64,000 bases of DNA. It comes from Nectonema munidae (Eukaryota; Nematomorpha; Nectonematoida; Nectonematidae). Position numbers and translations under genes: made by a program. A model generated the notes under the pieces. The model saw only the letters and a program-made list of their open reading frames with translations, had not been told where the DNA came from and ran no database searches. How positions within the stretch are numbered: the stretch's first letter is position 1; the number at the start of each line of letters is the position of its first letter. Below are positions 10,910 to 21,399 of this stretch, one piece after another. The stretch covers positions 1-64,000 of the forward strand of contig JAUIRK010000682.1 of NCBI GenBank assembly GCA_030549495.1, written 5' to 3'.

Positions 10910-13900
10910 GGGGTTTCAGGATAATTTGAACTTACTCTTGTTATTTGAATCCTTTTTCAACCCCCCTCCACTTATTGTCAACTTTTATCTAAATTGCCCC
11001 TGGTCCTCCCCCAAATTTGGTAACATCGTCACTTCGATTGGGGTATATCAAATCTTACATCTAGTAAAAGGTTAACCTTTTTATCTTAGGTTAATACAAA
11101 AGACTAATCATTTGTATTAAACATGCACCTAGCAAACTTAAATAGAAATAATCTAGTATACACTTTCGGAATGCCCCAAAGAAGTTGTCTATCCATGTTC
11201 AACCTTACAGGTTATGAGATATATGTAATATGTATATTAGCAGCTTAGCAAAGCTCCGAAGGCATTCTATGTACAAAAATAATGGGTTAAAATTTTAAGG
11301 CTTTTCAATGAATATTTCTTATAGTACCTGATATGTAAAAACCACACTTTTGGTATATATGTGTCTATATATTTAAGGTGATTTTATTTTTCACAGCCTA
11401 TTTTACCTACATCAAATTGTAGGCGGAAATACTTCAAAAAGTGACTTTGAAAAAATTTCACAAAAATATTCATTACTGGGAATGCACGGTAATGATTTTT
11501 GTGCCAATGGTTAAAAGACATGGACAGAATTTTTTTCGAAAATAAGAAGAATATTTATAATTTCTGATCAGTTTTATAGCAAATCGAAGACGCTCAAAAA
11601 ATGATGACTTGTAAATTAAAAAAAACTTTTCAATCAAAAATGACATATGTAAATCAAAAATTTGAACATTTATGTTACTTAAATCATTCGATATAACGCA
11701 ATTTAACTATTTCAAATATCACTAAAATATTATAGTTAGGTTTAAAAATATATTGGAAAGTTTTTTTCTTATCAAAACAGATACATAATCAATCAAACTA
11801 ATTAAAAAATTAGTCAAATGAATTACGAAGCAAGAAAATTGTTTAGGAATAACATGAGTATTGATATTAAAAAAAATTACCCAAACTTCCTAGACATTTT
11901 CATTTTTTTAAAGATAAATAAAATCTGCTGATGTAGAGAAACGGGTTAAAATAGAAGATGAATCACGCAATGTGATGAAGGTTGAGTGTATTGAAAACAA
12001 AAAATAAAAAATCAATCGACTGATTTTGTTCATCAAAAGATATGGCCTTGAAAAGTGATGGTACGTTCGTCGCCAAGCGGAGGGAAAGGGTGAACAAGGA
12101 ATCAATTTCGTTTTAAACTAATTACAAACACAAATAAGATTAACAAGAGTGATGTACTTTGTTTTCAGCCTTGAATTTCAGTAAAAATAAATAAAATATA
12201 AGCTTCCTGCTTCTTGAGATGCAATCAATCGAAATAGAGCACTTGCAGAGGCATACGTCAAAAAGATTAGTTATATTCGCAAAAAACTTTGTTTTTTTAT
12301 CCATCAAGCTGCGAGAAGTAGAAGGTAAAGTAAATTTTTTCAAGCTTTGATAGAGTTGTATTTTTCTACTTAAAATATAGTATACACTTCATTTACTTAT
12401 ATGCAGTACGGATGATTTTTCCCATAAAAAACAAACAGAATTAACAGTAGAAGTAAGATGATTAATTCATTTGGTTTTTTGATTTTTTTTTAGCTAAAAC
12501 AAATGTCTGTAACTGTTTCGATAAGTTGGAAGCTTCAATTTATTGAGACAGAGGGAACCAATGCTTACATGTGAGCCGCATATTTCTAAGTCCAAGTCTT
12601 GGAGGTTTGAGAAGCAGTCATGATAGACGAATAATGCAAATGATTATGAAAAATAATTCTGCACCAAATACTCTCGTTTGATTGATCGGTTTCTATAAGC
12701 TTTAAATTTTTGAAGTGATACGTATGACGTGTAGTTGTGTCCCTGAATTACATTTTGTGAGCGGCAATAATTGATTGATCGGTTTCTATAAGCTTGATGA
12801 ATTGTATTCATATGCTGTCTAATCTAAGGCATACATGCTTGCGCTTAGATAAAACTAAAGGCGATCCCCTTATTTATAAATATATATCCTCCATTCTATC
12901 TTATTGTTTATACAAATCTAAGTGCTTGTGAATGTCAAAACAATATTTTAATTGCCGAAAAAAGTTTAAAGTATAAATTTTATAACATAACATATATAGA
13001 TTTTTATAATAATAATATGATTATATATATTTTATAGAGATTATTCACTTATATGAATACCTGAATTAATATCTTGATATATAGATAACAGACCAGTGAA
13101 TAAGTTGGATAGTTTTGTTCACAATTTTAGAAGGTACTCTTAAGAAACAAATAGTAAATAATGGCATCAACAGAATGATAAACAAAATAATATGTTTGTT
13201 TAATTCCATGAAATGGAGGGAGTGGTGAGGGAAAGGAGGCGCTAGCCACACTTTGGACAACACTGCTCTAGTCTAAGTAATAGACAGACCAAGTCTAATT
13301 ATGGCATAAAAACGTTATATCTTGATTTTTTATGAATAACATTTTTTCAAAAAATTAATTTCTTTTTTCCCATGTATTTTTTCGAAAATAAAGAGGAAAA
13401 AGTAATCTTGAAATGTAGGAAACTAATATTTATCTACATATAGTTGATTAAAAACATTAAAAATGTTGAAATTATTCCAAAAAATATTTGATTAAAAAAG
13501 CTACTGAATAATTTTGAGAACATATGATTCCTTAAAAATAAAAGGACGTGAAAATGGGAAAAAATGTAGTTTCTCTACTCAAATGATTACATTCGTCAAA
13601 ATAAAAAAATTCAACAAAATTGCACTGACTCTGATTTTAATTTTGCATTGTTTTTGTATGTTTGTAGGATGTTATATTTTTTACGGGCTGTAAATATTCT
13701 TTGCTTCCTCCCTTCATTTATTTTCTCCTCCATGCTTCTACTTCCTGGCTTCGTTTGCATTAAAAGTTAGTTTTATAGAAATAAAGTGCGCCCGACATTT
13801 TTGATTCCCCTCCCTCGCTATGAAATTAAGAACCACTCTCTCGCTTGAGCCGAGATAATGCTTCCATCTACGCGCTTGAAAAAAAGGAAGGTTTCCCAAA

Positions 13901-14080
13901 AAGAAAGTTTCTTTACCAAGCGCAACATAAATAGGTGCAAAAGAATCAAAAATATGTAGGCATGTGTAGTTCAAAGCGATATTTAATAGAGCAAACACTT
14001 TTTTGTTGAATTCTGCATGATCCAATCTTACACAAGTGTTCCGTATACATAAGTTGAGATGAATGTATTTTTACTTTATG
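10910..14080. other. AT-rich intergenic stretch, no gene seen
   Basis: No coding region, RNA gene or transposon protein was recognised. A 25-base sequence beginning ttgattgatcggtttct is present twice as an exact direct repeat, at 12678-12702 and 12771-12795. Short frames on the minus strand at 11908-12343, 13066-13263 and 13738-14025 carry no recognisable motif. The promoter of PSMD1 probably lies in the last kilobase, but no core element stands out. Confidence 0.5.
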
Positions 14081-14086
14081 CGAGCG

Positions 14087-14501
14087 GTTCTTAACCTGAG
14101 GTTCACGGACCCCTGAGGGTTCCATAGCTGCGTCTCAGTGGGTCCGTCAACAGTTTTTCATTTTTGCTTTTTTATAAAAATAATTAGATTTTTTAATAGA
14201 AATCATTTTTGTCAAAAAAATTAAAATAATCAACCAATTTGTACGTGTAAAAATAACTGAAACAAAAAGCTAACTTTTAAAGTTTGAATAAATAGCAAGC
14301 TGTGGCTTTTTGTCTTTTCTCCTTGAATTAACGTAAAATTTGTTTTGCTACCTGTATTTGACGTCATTTGAGAGCAAATAATTCATGTCAATAAAATAAA
14401 GGAGAAATATTAATTGCGTGCAAAGTTGTTATTATGACTTTATGCGAAAATTTCCCTGTAGGAGGTCCATGGCTGAATAAAGGTTAAGAACCCCTGCTGC
14501 T
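14087..14501. mobile_element. hAT-type MITE just upstream of PSMD1
   Basis: The left end reads gagcggttcttaacctgagg; the right end, on the other strand, caggggttcttaacc. Both ends show ggtccgt/ggtccat segments a little further in. Such 'ggttcttaacc' ends are typical of non-autonomous hAT elements. A clean 8-bp target duplication was not found, so it is old or the exact ends are off by a few bases. It lies about 50 bases from the PSMD1 start codon and 40 from the inferred splice acceptor. Confidence 0.65.
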
Positions 14502-14524
14502 AGCATTTTTTCCTATACTTTAAA

Positions 14525-14541
14525 TTTATATATTTTCGCAG
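14525..14541 (+). promoter_or_regulatory. Probable 3' splice site before the PSMD1 start codon
   Basis: The sequence ttatatattttcgcag ends in AG at 14541, nine bases before the ATG at 14551. It looks like the acceptor of an intron in the 5' untranslated region or a spliced-leader acceptor. No matching donor was identified upstream. Confidence 0.45.
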
Positions 14542-14550
14542 AGATCTGCA

Positions 14551-17500
14551 ATGCTTAAATCATCAGAAGGAATTCTATCCTTACTCTATGATTCTAACTT
14601 TGAAGTGAAAGCGTACTCACTGGAAAAGTTGAATGAAATAGTGGATGAATTTTGGCCTGAGATATCCGAGCACTTGTCGATGATCGAGTCCTTGAATGAA
14701 GAAAAAAAGTTTAGTGGCACAATTTATAAGGACTTAGCATGTTTACTTGCTTCTAAAATTTACTTCCACCTTGGTAACCTCGATGAGGCGTTGAATGCTG
14801 CTCTACTGAGCGGCGGTTGTCTGAGTGCTGAAGACAACACTGACTTTATTTTGGCCATTGTGTCAAAAGCCGTTGATAGGTATGTACGTGAGTGTGATGA
14901 AAATGCTGCTGCGCATAAAAATGAAGAGGCAAATAACATGCCTGATTCCTTGTTGAGAAATATGGTTGAAAATCTACTTGAAAAAAGTGTAAAAAATGGG
15001 AATTATAAAGAAGTGATCGGTGTTGCCCTGGACGCGAAACGTTTGGATATTGTGGAAAAGACAATTCTTTGTAGTGAGCAAAGTTGTTCTACTTTACTCG
15101 CATATACTTTCGGTATCTGTCAAAACATGCAAAATGTGGCTTTCAAACTCAAGTGTCTTAAAAAAATTTTAGAACTTCATTTAAGTTCGGAATTCGATGA
15201 AAATTCTCGAGACTATTTCTCCATTACTCAATGTTGCATCCTTTTGAATGATTGGGTAATTTTTGGGAAATGCATCGTGACTTTGATGAACTCAGAAGTT
15301 GAAAGAAATAATCTGATTGCTTTTCAAATGGCGTTTGACGCTGCTGAATGCGCTTCTCAACATTTTTTACTTGAAACGCAAAAGACCCTTGTCTTGATAA
15401 ATGAAACCGAGAACGAAGTCTTAATTAAATGTTCTGAAAAAGCTGCTAAGTTGAAATCCATTTTGAGTGGAAGTGAAATAGTTAAAATCGCACTCAACTT
15501 TTTGTCGCAAAATAATAAAACAGACTACCAAATATTAAAGAATAGCAAAGAGTATGTTAGAAATTCGATCTGTCATAACGGAAGTGTTATTTCCAATGCT
15601 TTTATGAATTGTTCAACTTCCTCAGATACGTTTTTGCGGAATAACTTAGAATGGCTTTCCAAAGCCACAAACTGGGCAAAGTTCACTGCTACTGCGAGTT
15701 TGGGCGTGATATATCATGGCCATGAAGCCGATGCTATGCAGATAATGTCCGCATACTTGCCTTCAAGCCAAGACGAAAGTGGCGGTGGTGTAGGTCAGCA
15801 ATCGACTGCGACGTCGTCCACCACGCCCAATAACAGCACATCTTATTCGAAGGGAGGAGCTTTGTACGCTCTTGGTCTGATCTATGCCAATCACGCGACT
15901 CCTGAAATAAATCAGTATTTGCTTAACTTTTTGAAAAAGGAATCGAGTGTGTTGAATCACGGAGCAGCTCTTGGCCTCGGTTTAGCTGCGATGGGCACTT
16001 GCGACGTACCATTGTATGATGCTCTGAAACAAGTTTTGTTTGAAGATGATGCAGTTTCTGGTGAAGCGGCAGCTATTTCTATGGGTTGTGTTATGATGTC
16101 ATCAGCGAATCAAAATGTAATAGATGATATGCTGAGTTATGCGCGTGAAACAGCACATGAAAAGATTTTGCGGGGGTTAGCTCTGGGTATAGCAATGGTA
16201 ATGCTTCAGCAAGGAGAACTAGCAGATGCGTTGATAAACACATTAACTTCTGATAAAGATCATATACTACGTCGTGCTGCCTGCTTCACCATTGGTCTTG
16301 CTTACTGTGGAACTGCGAATAACGCTGCTATCAAAAAACTACTCCATATCGCGGTCTCCGATGTCAATGACGATGTTAGAAGGTGTGCGGTCATGTGTAT
16401 TGGCTTTTTACTTTGCCGATCAAGTGAGCAATGCCCATCGATAGTGTCTTTACTTTCGGAAAGTTACAACCCGCATGTTCGCTACGGCTCGGCCATGGCT
16501 CTTGGAATCGCTTGTGCTGGCACAGGCTCTAAAGAAGCAATAACTTTGCTAGAGCCATTACTAGATGACACTGTAAAGTTTGTGCGACAAGGTGCATTGA
16601 TAGCTTCATCTCTTATCCTATGTCAGTATAACTCGTGCTTATCGAACAAAGTTGTGGCTATGCGAGAGAAGTATGCTCGAATCATAAGCACAAAGCACGA
16701 AGACATGATGGTCAAGTTTGGAGCCCTGCTTTCCCAAGGCATTATTGATGCCGGCGGCCGAAATATGACGATTTCATTGTGCACCACTAAATTCACGCAC
16801 GTCTCTGCGCCATCTGTCATAGGCATGCTTGTCTTCACCCAGTTTTGGTTTTGGTTCCCTCTTTCTCACTTTCTCACTCTTGCTTTCAAACCGACTTTCA
16901 TTGTGGGTCTGAATGCGCAGCTTAAAATGCCAGTCATGAATTTTAAGTCAAATGCGAAGCCCTCCTTTTTCGCCTACTATCCCATGCTAGAGTTGCCCAA
17001 GTCTAAGGAAAAATCCAAAATTTCTTCCGTTGTTTTGAGCTATGTAAAGCAGCAACAGTCTAAAGCACTCGCTGCTTCCACCTCCACCTCGGCTTCTGAA
17101 ACGACTCCTAGCAAAGATGACAAGAGTGTGAATAATTCGAGAAGTGTTCTTCAAGATATTACAATGACTTCTCCTAAAGACTCCTCTCTCCCAAATGACA
17201 AGAAAAAGAGTAAAGCTTCTGTAAAGGAATCTTCTATTCCATCTCCAGTTACTAAAGCTGCCGAAAGCGTTCTTGATAGCAATAATGTTAGCAGTAACAC
17301 TACTATCAACAGTCCCTCTAATTTTGAGTTCCTCTCCAATCCTTCTCGCATTCTTCAGCCCCAGCTAAAATATCTCTCTCTGAGTGATGATTCTCCTTAT
17401 GTTTGCATTCGAAGCCTGAGCAGTGGAGGCGGAGTCGTTATGCTCCAAAAAGTTAAGGATGATTTCGAAGAGAAGTTTGTACAATTGAATGGCATTCTCT

Positions 17501-17577
17501 TTAAATCTTCCACTAACAACGGCAGTGATGATAATGAAGCTCCTGTTCCCGAACCATTTGAATATCTCTCTAATTAA
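14551..17577 (+). CDS. PSMD1: 26S proteasome regulatory subunit PSMD1 (Rpn2)
   Basis: Rpn2 is the large scaffold of the proteasome base; it holds the lid, the Rpn13 ubiquitin receptor and substrates near the ATPase ring in cytosol and nucleus. The 1008-residue protein matches PSMD1 from its first residues to its last. An alpha-helical N-terminal half (1-370) is followed by the toroid of proteasome/cyclosome repeats (about 373-740), with LEWLSKATNWAKFTATASLG, VSDVNDDVRR, SLLSESYNPHVRYGSAMALG and VRQGALIAS. VFTQFWFWFPLSHFL (761-775) belongs to the conserved C-terminal domain. The tail ends PEPFEYLSN, close to the Rpn13-binding PEPFEYIDD of vertebrates. A Ser/Thr/Gly-rich insert (about 405-434) and a Ser-rich stretch (835-930) make it longer than human (953). 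The frame has no intron. The ATG aligns with the family start. AATAAA follows at 17611. Confidence 0.97.
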   Translation: MLKSSEGILSLLYDSNFEVKAYSLEKLNEIVDEFWPEISEHLSMIESLNEEKKFSGTIYKDLACLLASKIYFHLGNLDEALNAALLSGGCLSAEDNTDFILAIVSKAVDRYVRECDENAAAHKNEEANNMPDSLLRNMVENLLEKSVKNGNYKEVIGVALDAKRLDIVEKTILCSEQSCSTLLAYTFGICQNMQNVAFKLKCLKKILELHLSSEFDENSRDYFSITQCCILLNDWVIFGKCIVTLMNSEVERNNLIAFQMAFDAAECASQHFLLETQKTLVLINETENEVLIKCSEKAAKLKSILSGSEIVKIALNFLSQNNKTDYQILKNSKEYVRNSICHNGSVISNAFMNCSTSSDTFLRNNLEWLSKATNWAKFTATASLGVIYHGHEADAMQIMSAYLPSSQDESGGGVGQQSTATSSTTPNNSTSYSKGGALYALGLIYANHATPEINQYLLNFLKKESSVLNHGAALGLGLAAMGTCDVPLYDALKQVLFEDDAVSGEAAAISMGCVMMSSANQNVIDDMLSYARETAHEKILRGLALGIAMVMLQQGELADALINTLTSDKDHILRRAACFTIGLAYCGTANNAAIKKLLHIAVSDVNDDVRRCAVMCIGFLLCRSSEQCPSIVSLLSESYNPHVRYGSAMALGIACAGTGSKEAITLLEPLLDDTVKFVRQGALIASSLILCQYNSCLSNKVVAMREKYARIISTKHEDMMVKFGALLSQGIIDAGGRNMTISLCTTKFTHVSAPSVIGMLVFTQFWFWFPLSHFLTLAFKPTFIVGLNAQLKMPVMNFKSNAKPSFFAYYPMLELPKSKEKSKISSVVLSYVKQQQSKALAASTSTSASETTPSKDDKSVNNSRSVLQDITMTSPKDSSLPNDKKKSKASVKESSIPSPVTKAAESVLDSNNVSSNTTINSPSNFEFLSNPSRILQPQLKYLSLSDDSPYVCIRSLSSGGGVVMLQKVKDDFEEKFVQLNGILFKSSTNNGSDDNEAPVPEPFEYLSN

Positions 17578-17610
17578 CTGCAAACATCATCAACCATATT
17601 CATTTAGTCA

Positions 17611-17616
17611 AATAAA
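17611..17616 (+). promoter_or_regulatory. Polyadenylation signal of PSMD1
   Basis: AATAAA 34 bases after the stop codon, followed by T-rich sequence; the only canonical signal close behind the gene. Confidence 0.65.
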
Positions 17617-17649
17617 TTTTTGCGTCATTTCTTATTTACTACAAATATA

Positions 17650-19070
17650 AGACCGCATGTATAGGCTGACTAAATATCAGAACATACCTTTTTGAGAAGA
17701 GTAAACGCTATTAAATAATCAAAATGTTTAGTTATTCTTTTATATTGGTAATCAGTGCGCACATTAGGGTGTAGGGGCGAGATGCCGTTATGCTCCCTCC
17801 CCCTCTGAATAATTTGAACTTGGCCCAGATTTCTCGCTAATTTTTATCTTCATTTTCTTCTTCACCTTCGTAACATTCTCATAACACTGATTTCATCGTT
17901 CATCAACAAGATATGCTCATGAAATTTACAGTGACTTGATAGATATTGATTAATGATGGATACTGAATAATCGATTATATATACTGATTAAATAATTAAA
18001 ATAAAAATGGAAAACAATCCTTATGAAGTAATTATTACTTAGCAAAATATGAATGAAGATTTTCTTCTACGATTTCTCAAAATTATTCAAGACAAACTTA
18101 CCTTTTTATTCAACCTTTTTGAGGTATTCATTAAAACTTTTAGCTTTCAATTCATAATTAACAAATAATTATCTGATACTATTTTTTAATCGAATTTTAT
18201 ATTTTTACCACTTCCTACAACAGATAAATTAAGATAAATACAACAGATAACCTAAGAACCCCCAGAAAATGTCGGAATCTGCCATTCGAAAATGAACTAA
18301 AAAATCAATAACCTCAATGGGGAACACGAGATTTCATCGAGAAATATAGACTCTAAATTTTAAATATTTTTATATTCAACTCATATTTCGAATACATTTC
18401 TTTAGCTCTTGACTCTACGAAATCACGTATTTTTATTGATAACGATAAAAACAAAATTTTTAATATTTTATATAATAAAAACTTTTTTTGGTTATTGACA
18501 AAATCTTTTTTTTCCTTCATATTTTATCTCATCAAAATTGCATGCAAACTTGAATTATCTTATGGGTTTTTTCTAAATCCCATCTCATAAAAATTTCTAT
18601 GAAAATAATGATTTCCATCTTACTGCGACACTACACTGCATGGCACTTGCCCAATCAAATTTAAATTTCGTATTATGGGGGTCTACAAGCATATAATAAA
18701 ACATGGAATTTAATATTTTTCTTCAATTAAAACTTATTTACAAAAAAATCTTTATAAATTCTAATAATATTTATAATCTTTATAATCAACTTCTAATTTT
18801 TTTTTACTTTTTTCTCTGAAAATGAATTTTATAAAATTAAAATTAGAAAAAAATTGTTTTTATAAATTTTAAATTTTGTAAAAAAATTCATTTAGAATAT
18901 TTAATTTTCAAAAAATATTTTTTTGGTTAGTTACTTATTTAAGCTATTAGTTTAGTCAAATAGATGAAACAAATATTCTTTAAAAAGTTAGAAATCTTTA
19001 AACAACTTGCTAATGATGTGTAACATATAACAAAGAAAACTTAAAAAATTATTACTACATCTTTTGGATC
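17650..19070. other. AT-rich spacer, no gene seen
   Basis: Very AT-rich, with no open frame of note on either strand. A short GC-rich patch near 17755-17810 (containing ggggcgagatgccg) resembles the end of a hAT-type element, but no partner end was found. Confidence 0.5.
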
Positions 19071-19425
19071 AGGGCAGTCTGTTGATCAGAAATGGCATCA
19101 GTTAGTGTAGCTATGGCATCATCAATATTTGCATCATTTAAGTAATCATGCATTGACGGTATATCGCCTAGTATCATCTTCAGTTGACCGCATCTATTTC
19201 TGAACTCCTTTTGTTCAGTATCAGAAGTTTCTGAAACTTATTCAATAGTAGGAAAAAAGTACCACTTTTTAGTAACAATTTTGAACAGTTTTTTGTTTCA
19301 TTATAATCCAGTTGTTGAGCAAGTCTCATTTGAGATCTTGATTGCTTATAGGTATTGATAGCAATCATCTGTATCATTAAAAGAATTTTTGTTAGCTGAA
19401 AGGCATGCTTGTAAAAATGTAACAA
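19070..19425 (-). repeat. Direct repeat with coding trace, copy 1
   Basis: This segment recurs in the same orientation at 21140-21395 with roughly 90 percent identity by eye (shared: tgcattgacggtatatcgcc, catctatttctgaact, gttgagcaagtctcatttg). Read on the minus strand, the copy has an open stretch with ILGDIPSMHDYLNDANIDDA, then IATLTDAISDQQTALIQKM and a stop near 19060, and upstream SQMRLAQQLDYNETKN. The peptide looks protein-like but was not recognised. The second copy is broken in several places. It could be a scrap of an unnamed transposon or of a host gene. Confidence 0.6.
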
Positions 19426-20028
19426 ATTATATGGCGATGTGAATAATTTTTTATTTAAAATTTTTAATTCGTTGGTATGGAATAGACTTTTGAATCGAGA
19501 AGCTAAATCTCAATTTTTAAATAAAATTACGTTTCTATCAGAACTTTGTATTGCTCATTTACTAAAGTTTTTAATTATTTTTTGTTACAAAGGAGTTTTT
19601 GTTAGAAAGCTAGCTCATGTCATAGACGTTAACGGACCACACTTGACTATGTAGACTTTACAAAAGTAAAATCGGCTGCGTTATTATGCTCTTACATTAT
19701 ATATTTTCTGACTATCTTGGTTATTAACGGATTAAGTTACAATAGAAAAGCTTAAAATATCTTGATCCACTATTTGTAAAAAAAATAGCATGACAAGTCC
19801 TTATTCTGCAGTGATATACCTCGCTAATTGAAGTTCTTTTCTTCAGATATTTAAAACCTTCGACTTCCATTACAAAAAATAAAGTAGTTAAGAATTTCAA
19901 AATATGATATAGGATTGCAAAAGCGTATTAAAAATTTATGGATTCTGCTATCAAGAAATATCTCTCCACCACTTAGATCAAAGGATTTAACTAACAAATA
20001 TGTTGAGTCCCTCATGTCTGGTAAAGGC

Positions 20029-20367
20029 TAGAGATGTATCGCATATCCGCAGATGCGAATTATATCCACAAAAATGTTTGCATGCTTATCCACGGATCAT
20101 TTAAGTTTCAACATCCGCAATTTTCAAACATTTTTCATTTTTCTATGTACCGCAAAGTTTTTTCGAAATTTTACATCTTTACATAAAGTACGTCTTTATG
20201 ATAACATTATGGCATAATAAAATGTATCAAATATTCTGCTTAATTTTTAAGAACAATAGCAATTATGATATCCGCATCCTCTAAGAAAGATTCTGACATC
20301 CGCTAGGATGCCAAATTTTATATTCGCATCCGCGGATGCAAACAATTTCACATCCGCTACATCCCTA
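20029..20367. mobile_element. hAT MITE with perfect 8-bp target duplication
   Basis: The ends are tagagatgtatcgcatatcc and, on the other strand, tagggatgtagcggatgtg. The flanks are gtaaaggc at 20021-20028 and gtaaaggc at 20368-20375, an exact 8-bp duplication as hAT transposases make. The 339-base interior is AT-rich with repeated catccgc-type motifs and no coding capacity. Confidence 0.88.
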
Positions 20368-20561
20368 GTAAAGGCCGTTTCAACTATTAAATATGGATGG
20401 CCAACGTTACTGTTGGAAAAGAAATTTCGTATTTTAGAACCTCACTTTTTTCGTGCCCTAGTATCTTTATGGATTATATTACAGTAGAATTTGGATATAT
20501 CCGATATTTCAGGAACGTAGAATTTATCCGATATATTCTAATTTAATATGAGAGTCTAGAT

Positions 20562-20757
20562 CAGGGGTAACTTTCCAAATTGTGCTTAGGACATTGTATA
20601 GTATAGGATATATGAAACATTTTTGGTTTGTATTTTTTCTCTTAATTGTTGACATTGATTAATGCTTTTATGAAACATTTCTATGTGGGGTGGGGGTCGA
20701 TGTGAAGACAAATGTTCTATGAAGGAGTCGACGGGTAAAAAAGTTTGCCGATCTCTG
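20562..20757. mobile_element. hAT MITE, same family as the element ending at 36115
   Basis: The element starts caggggtaac and ends gccgatctctg. The flanks gtctagat (20554-20561) and gtctagaa (20758-20765) are an 8-bp target duplication with one mismatch. Its last 40 bases (tatgaaggagtcgacgggt, then aaaaaagtttgccgatctctg) match the end of the larger hAT copy at 36075-36115, which suggests that copy's family as the source of its transposase. Confidence 0.85.
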
Positions 20758-21139
20758 GTCTAGAACAATGACAAAAACCTTCCTATTTGTCGTTTTTATC
20801 CAATAAGTCACTAAAAGAAGGAAGATTATTTAAAAAACATCTATTCGTCGATTTAATGCCATATTTAAAATATTAAGTCGTATTCCAAAAAAATTACATC
20901 AAAAAATATTTTTATTAACTCAGGATAGTTCAAAAGGCATCATTAAATATATTTATTTGATACATGTTTTTAAAATTTCAGTGATCGTAGACTGCTTCGA
21001 TTTAGAAGCAGATTCTGGTCGCACGAGCTTCTCAAGCTGGTCTCGTCCATTCGTAAGATGTCATGATCTTTGACAGGCAAAAACATAGCACATTTGCGAA
21101 CACAATCAATATCTTGAAGCGCGTCTGACGTGGTTGGCA

Positions 21140-21395
21140 CCGGCAAAGGTCAGTGTGTTGATCGGAAATGACATCATCAATATTAAGTAATCTTGCATTG
21201 ACGGTATATCGCCTAGTATCATCTCCAGTCGACCCCATCTATTTCTGAACTGCTTTTGTTCAGTATCAGAAGTTTTTAAAACTTATTCAATGCAAAAAAT
21301 CAGTACGAACAAAGTACCACTTTTTGGTAACAGTTTTTTGTTTCATTATAACCCAGTCGTTGAGCAAGTCTCATTTGAGATCTTGATTTGCTTCA
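21140..21395 (-). repeat. Direct repeat with coding trace, copy 2
   Basis: Second copy of the segment at 19070-19425, same orientation, with an internal deletion relative to copy 1 and an insertion near 21290 (caaaaaatcagtacgaac). Both copies end at the same point, a tttgagatcttgatt sequence, so they probably share a true element boundary there. Confidence 0.6.
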
Positions 21396-21399
21396 CCTG

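Noticed and set aside
14846-17583. Minus-strand open frames inside PSMD1 (for example 14846-15064, 15763-15960, 17151-17351)
   Set aside because: They are shadows of the sense codons, without motifs or splice context.
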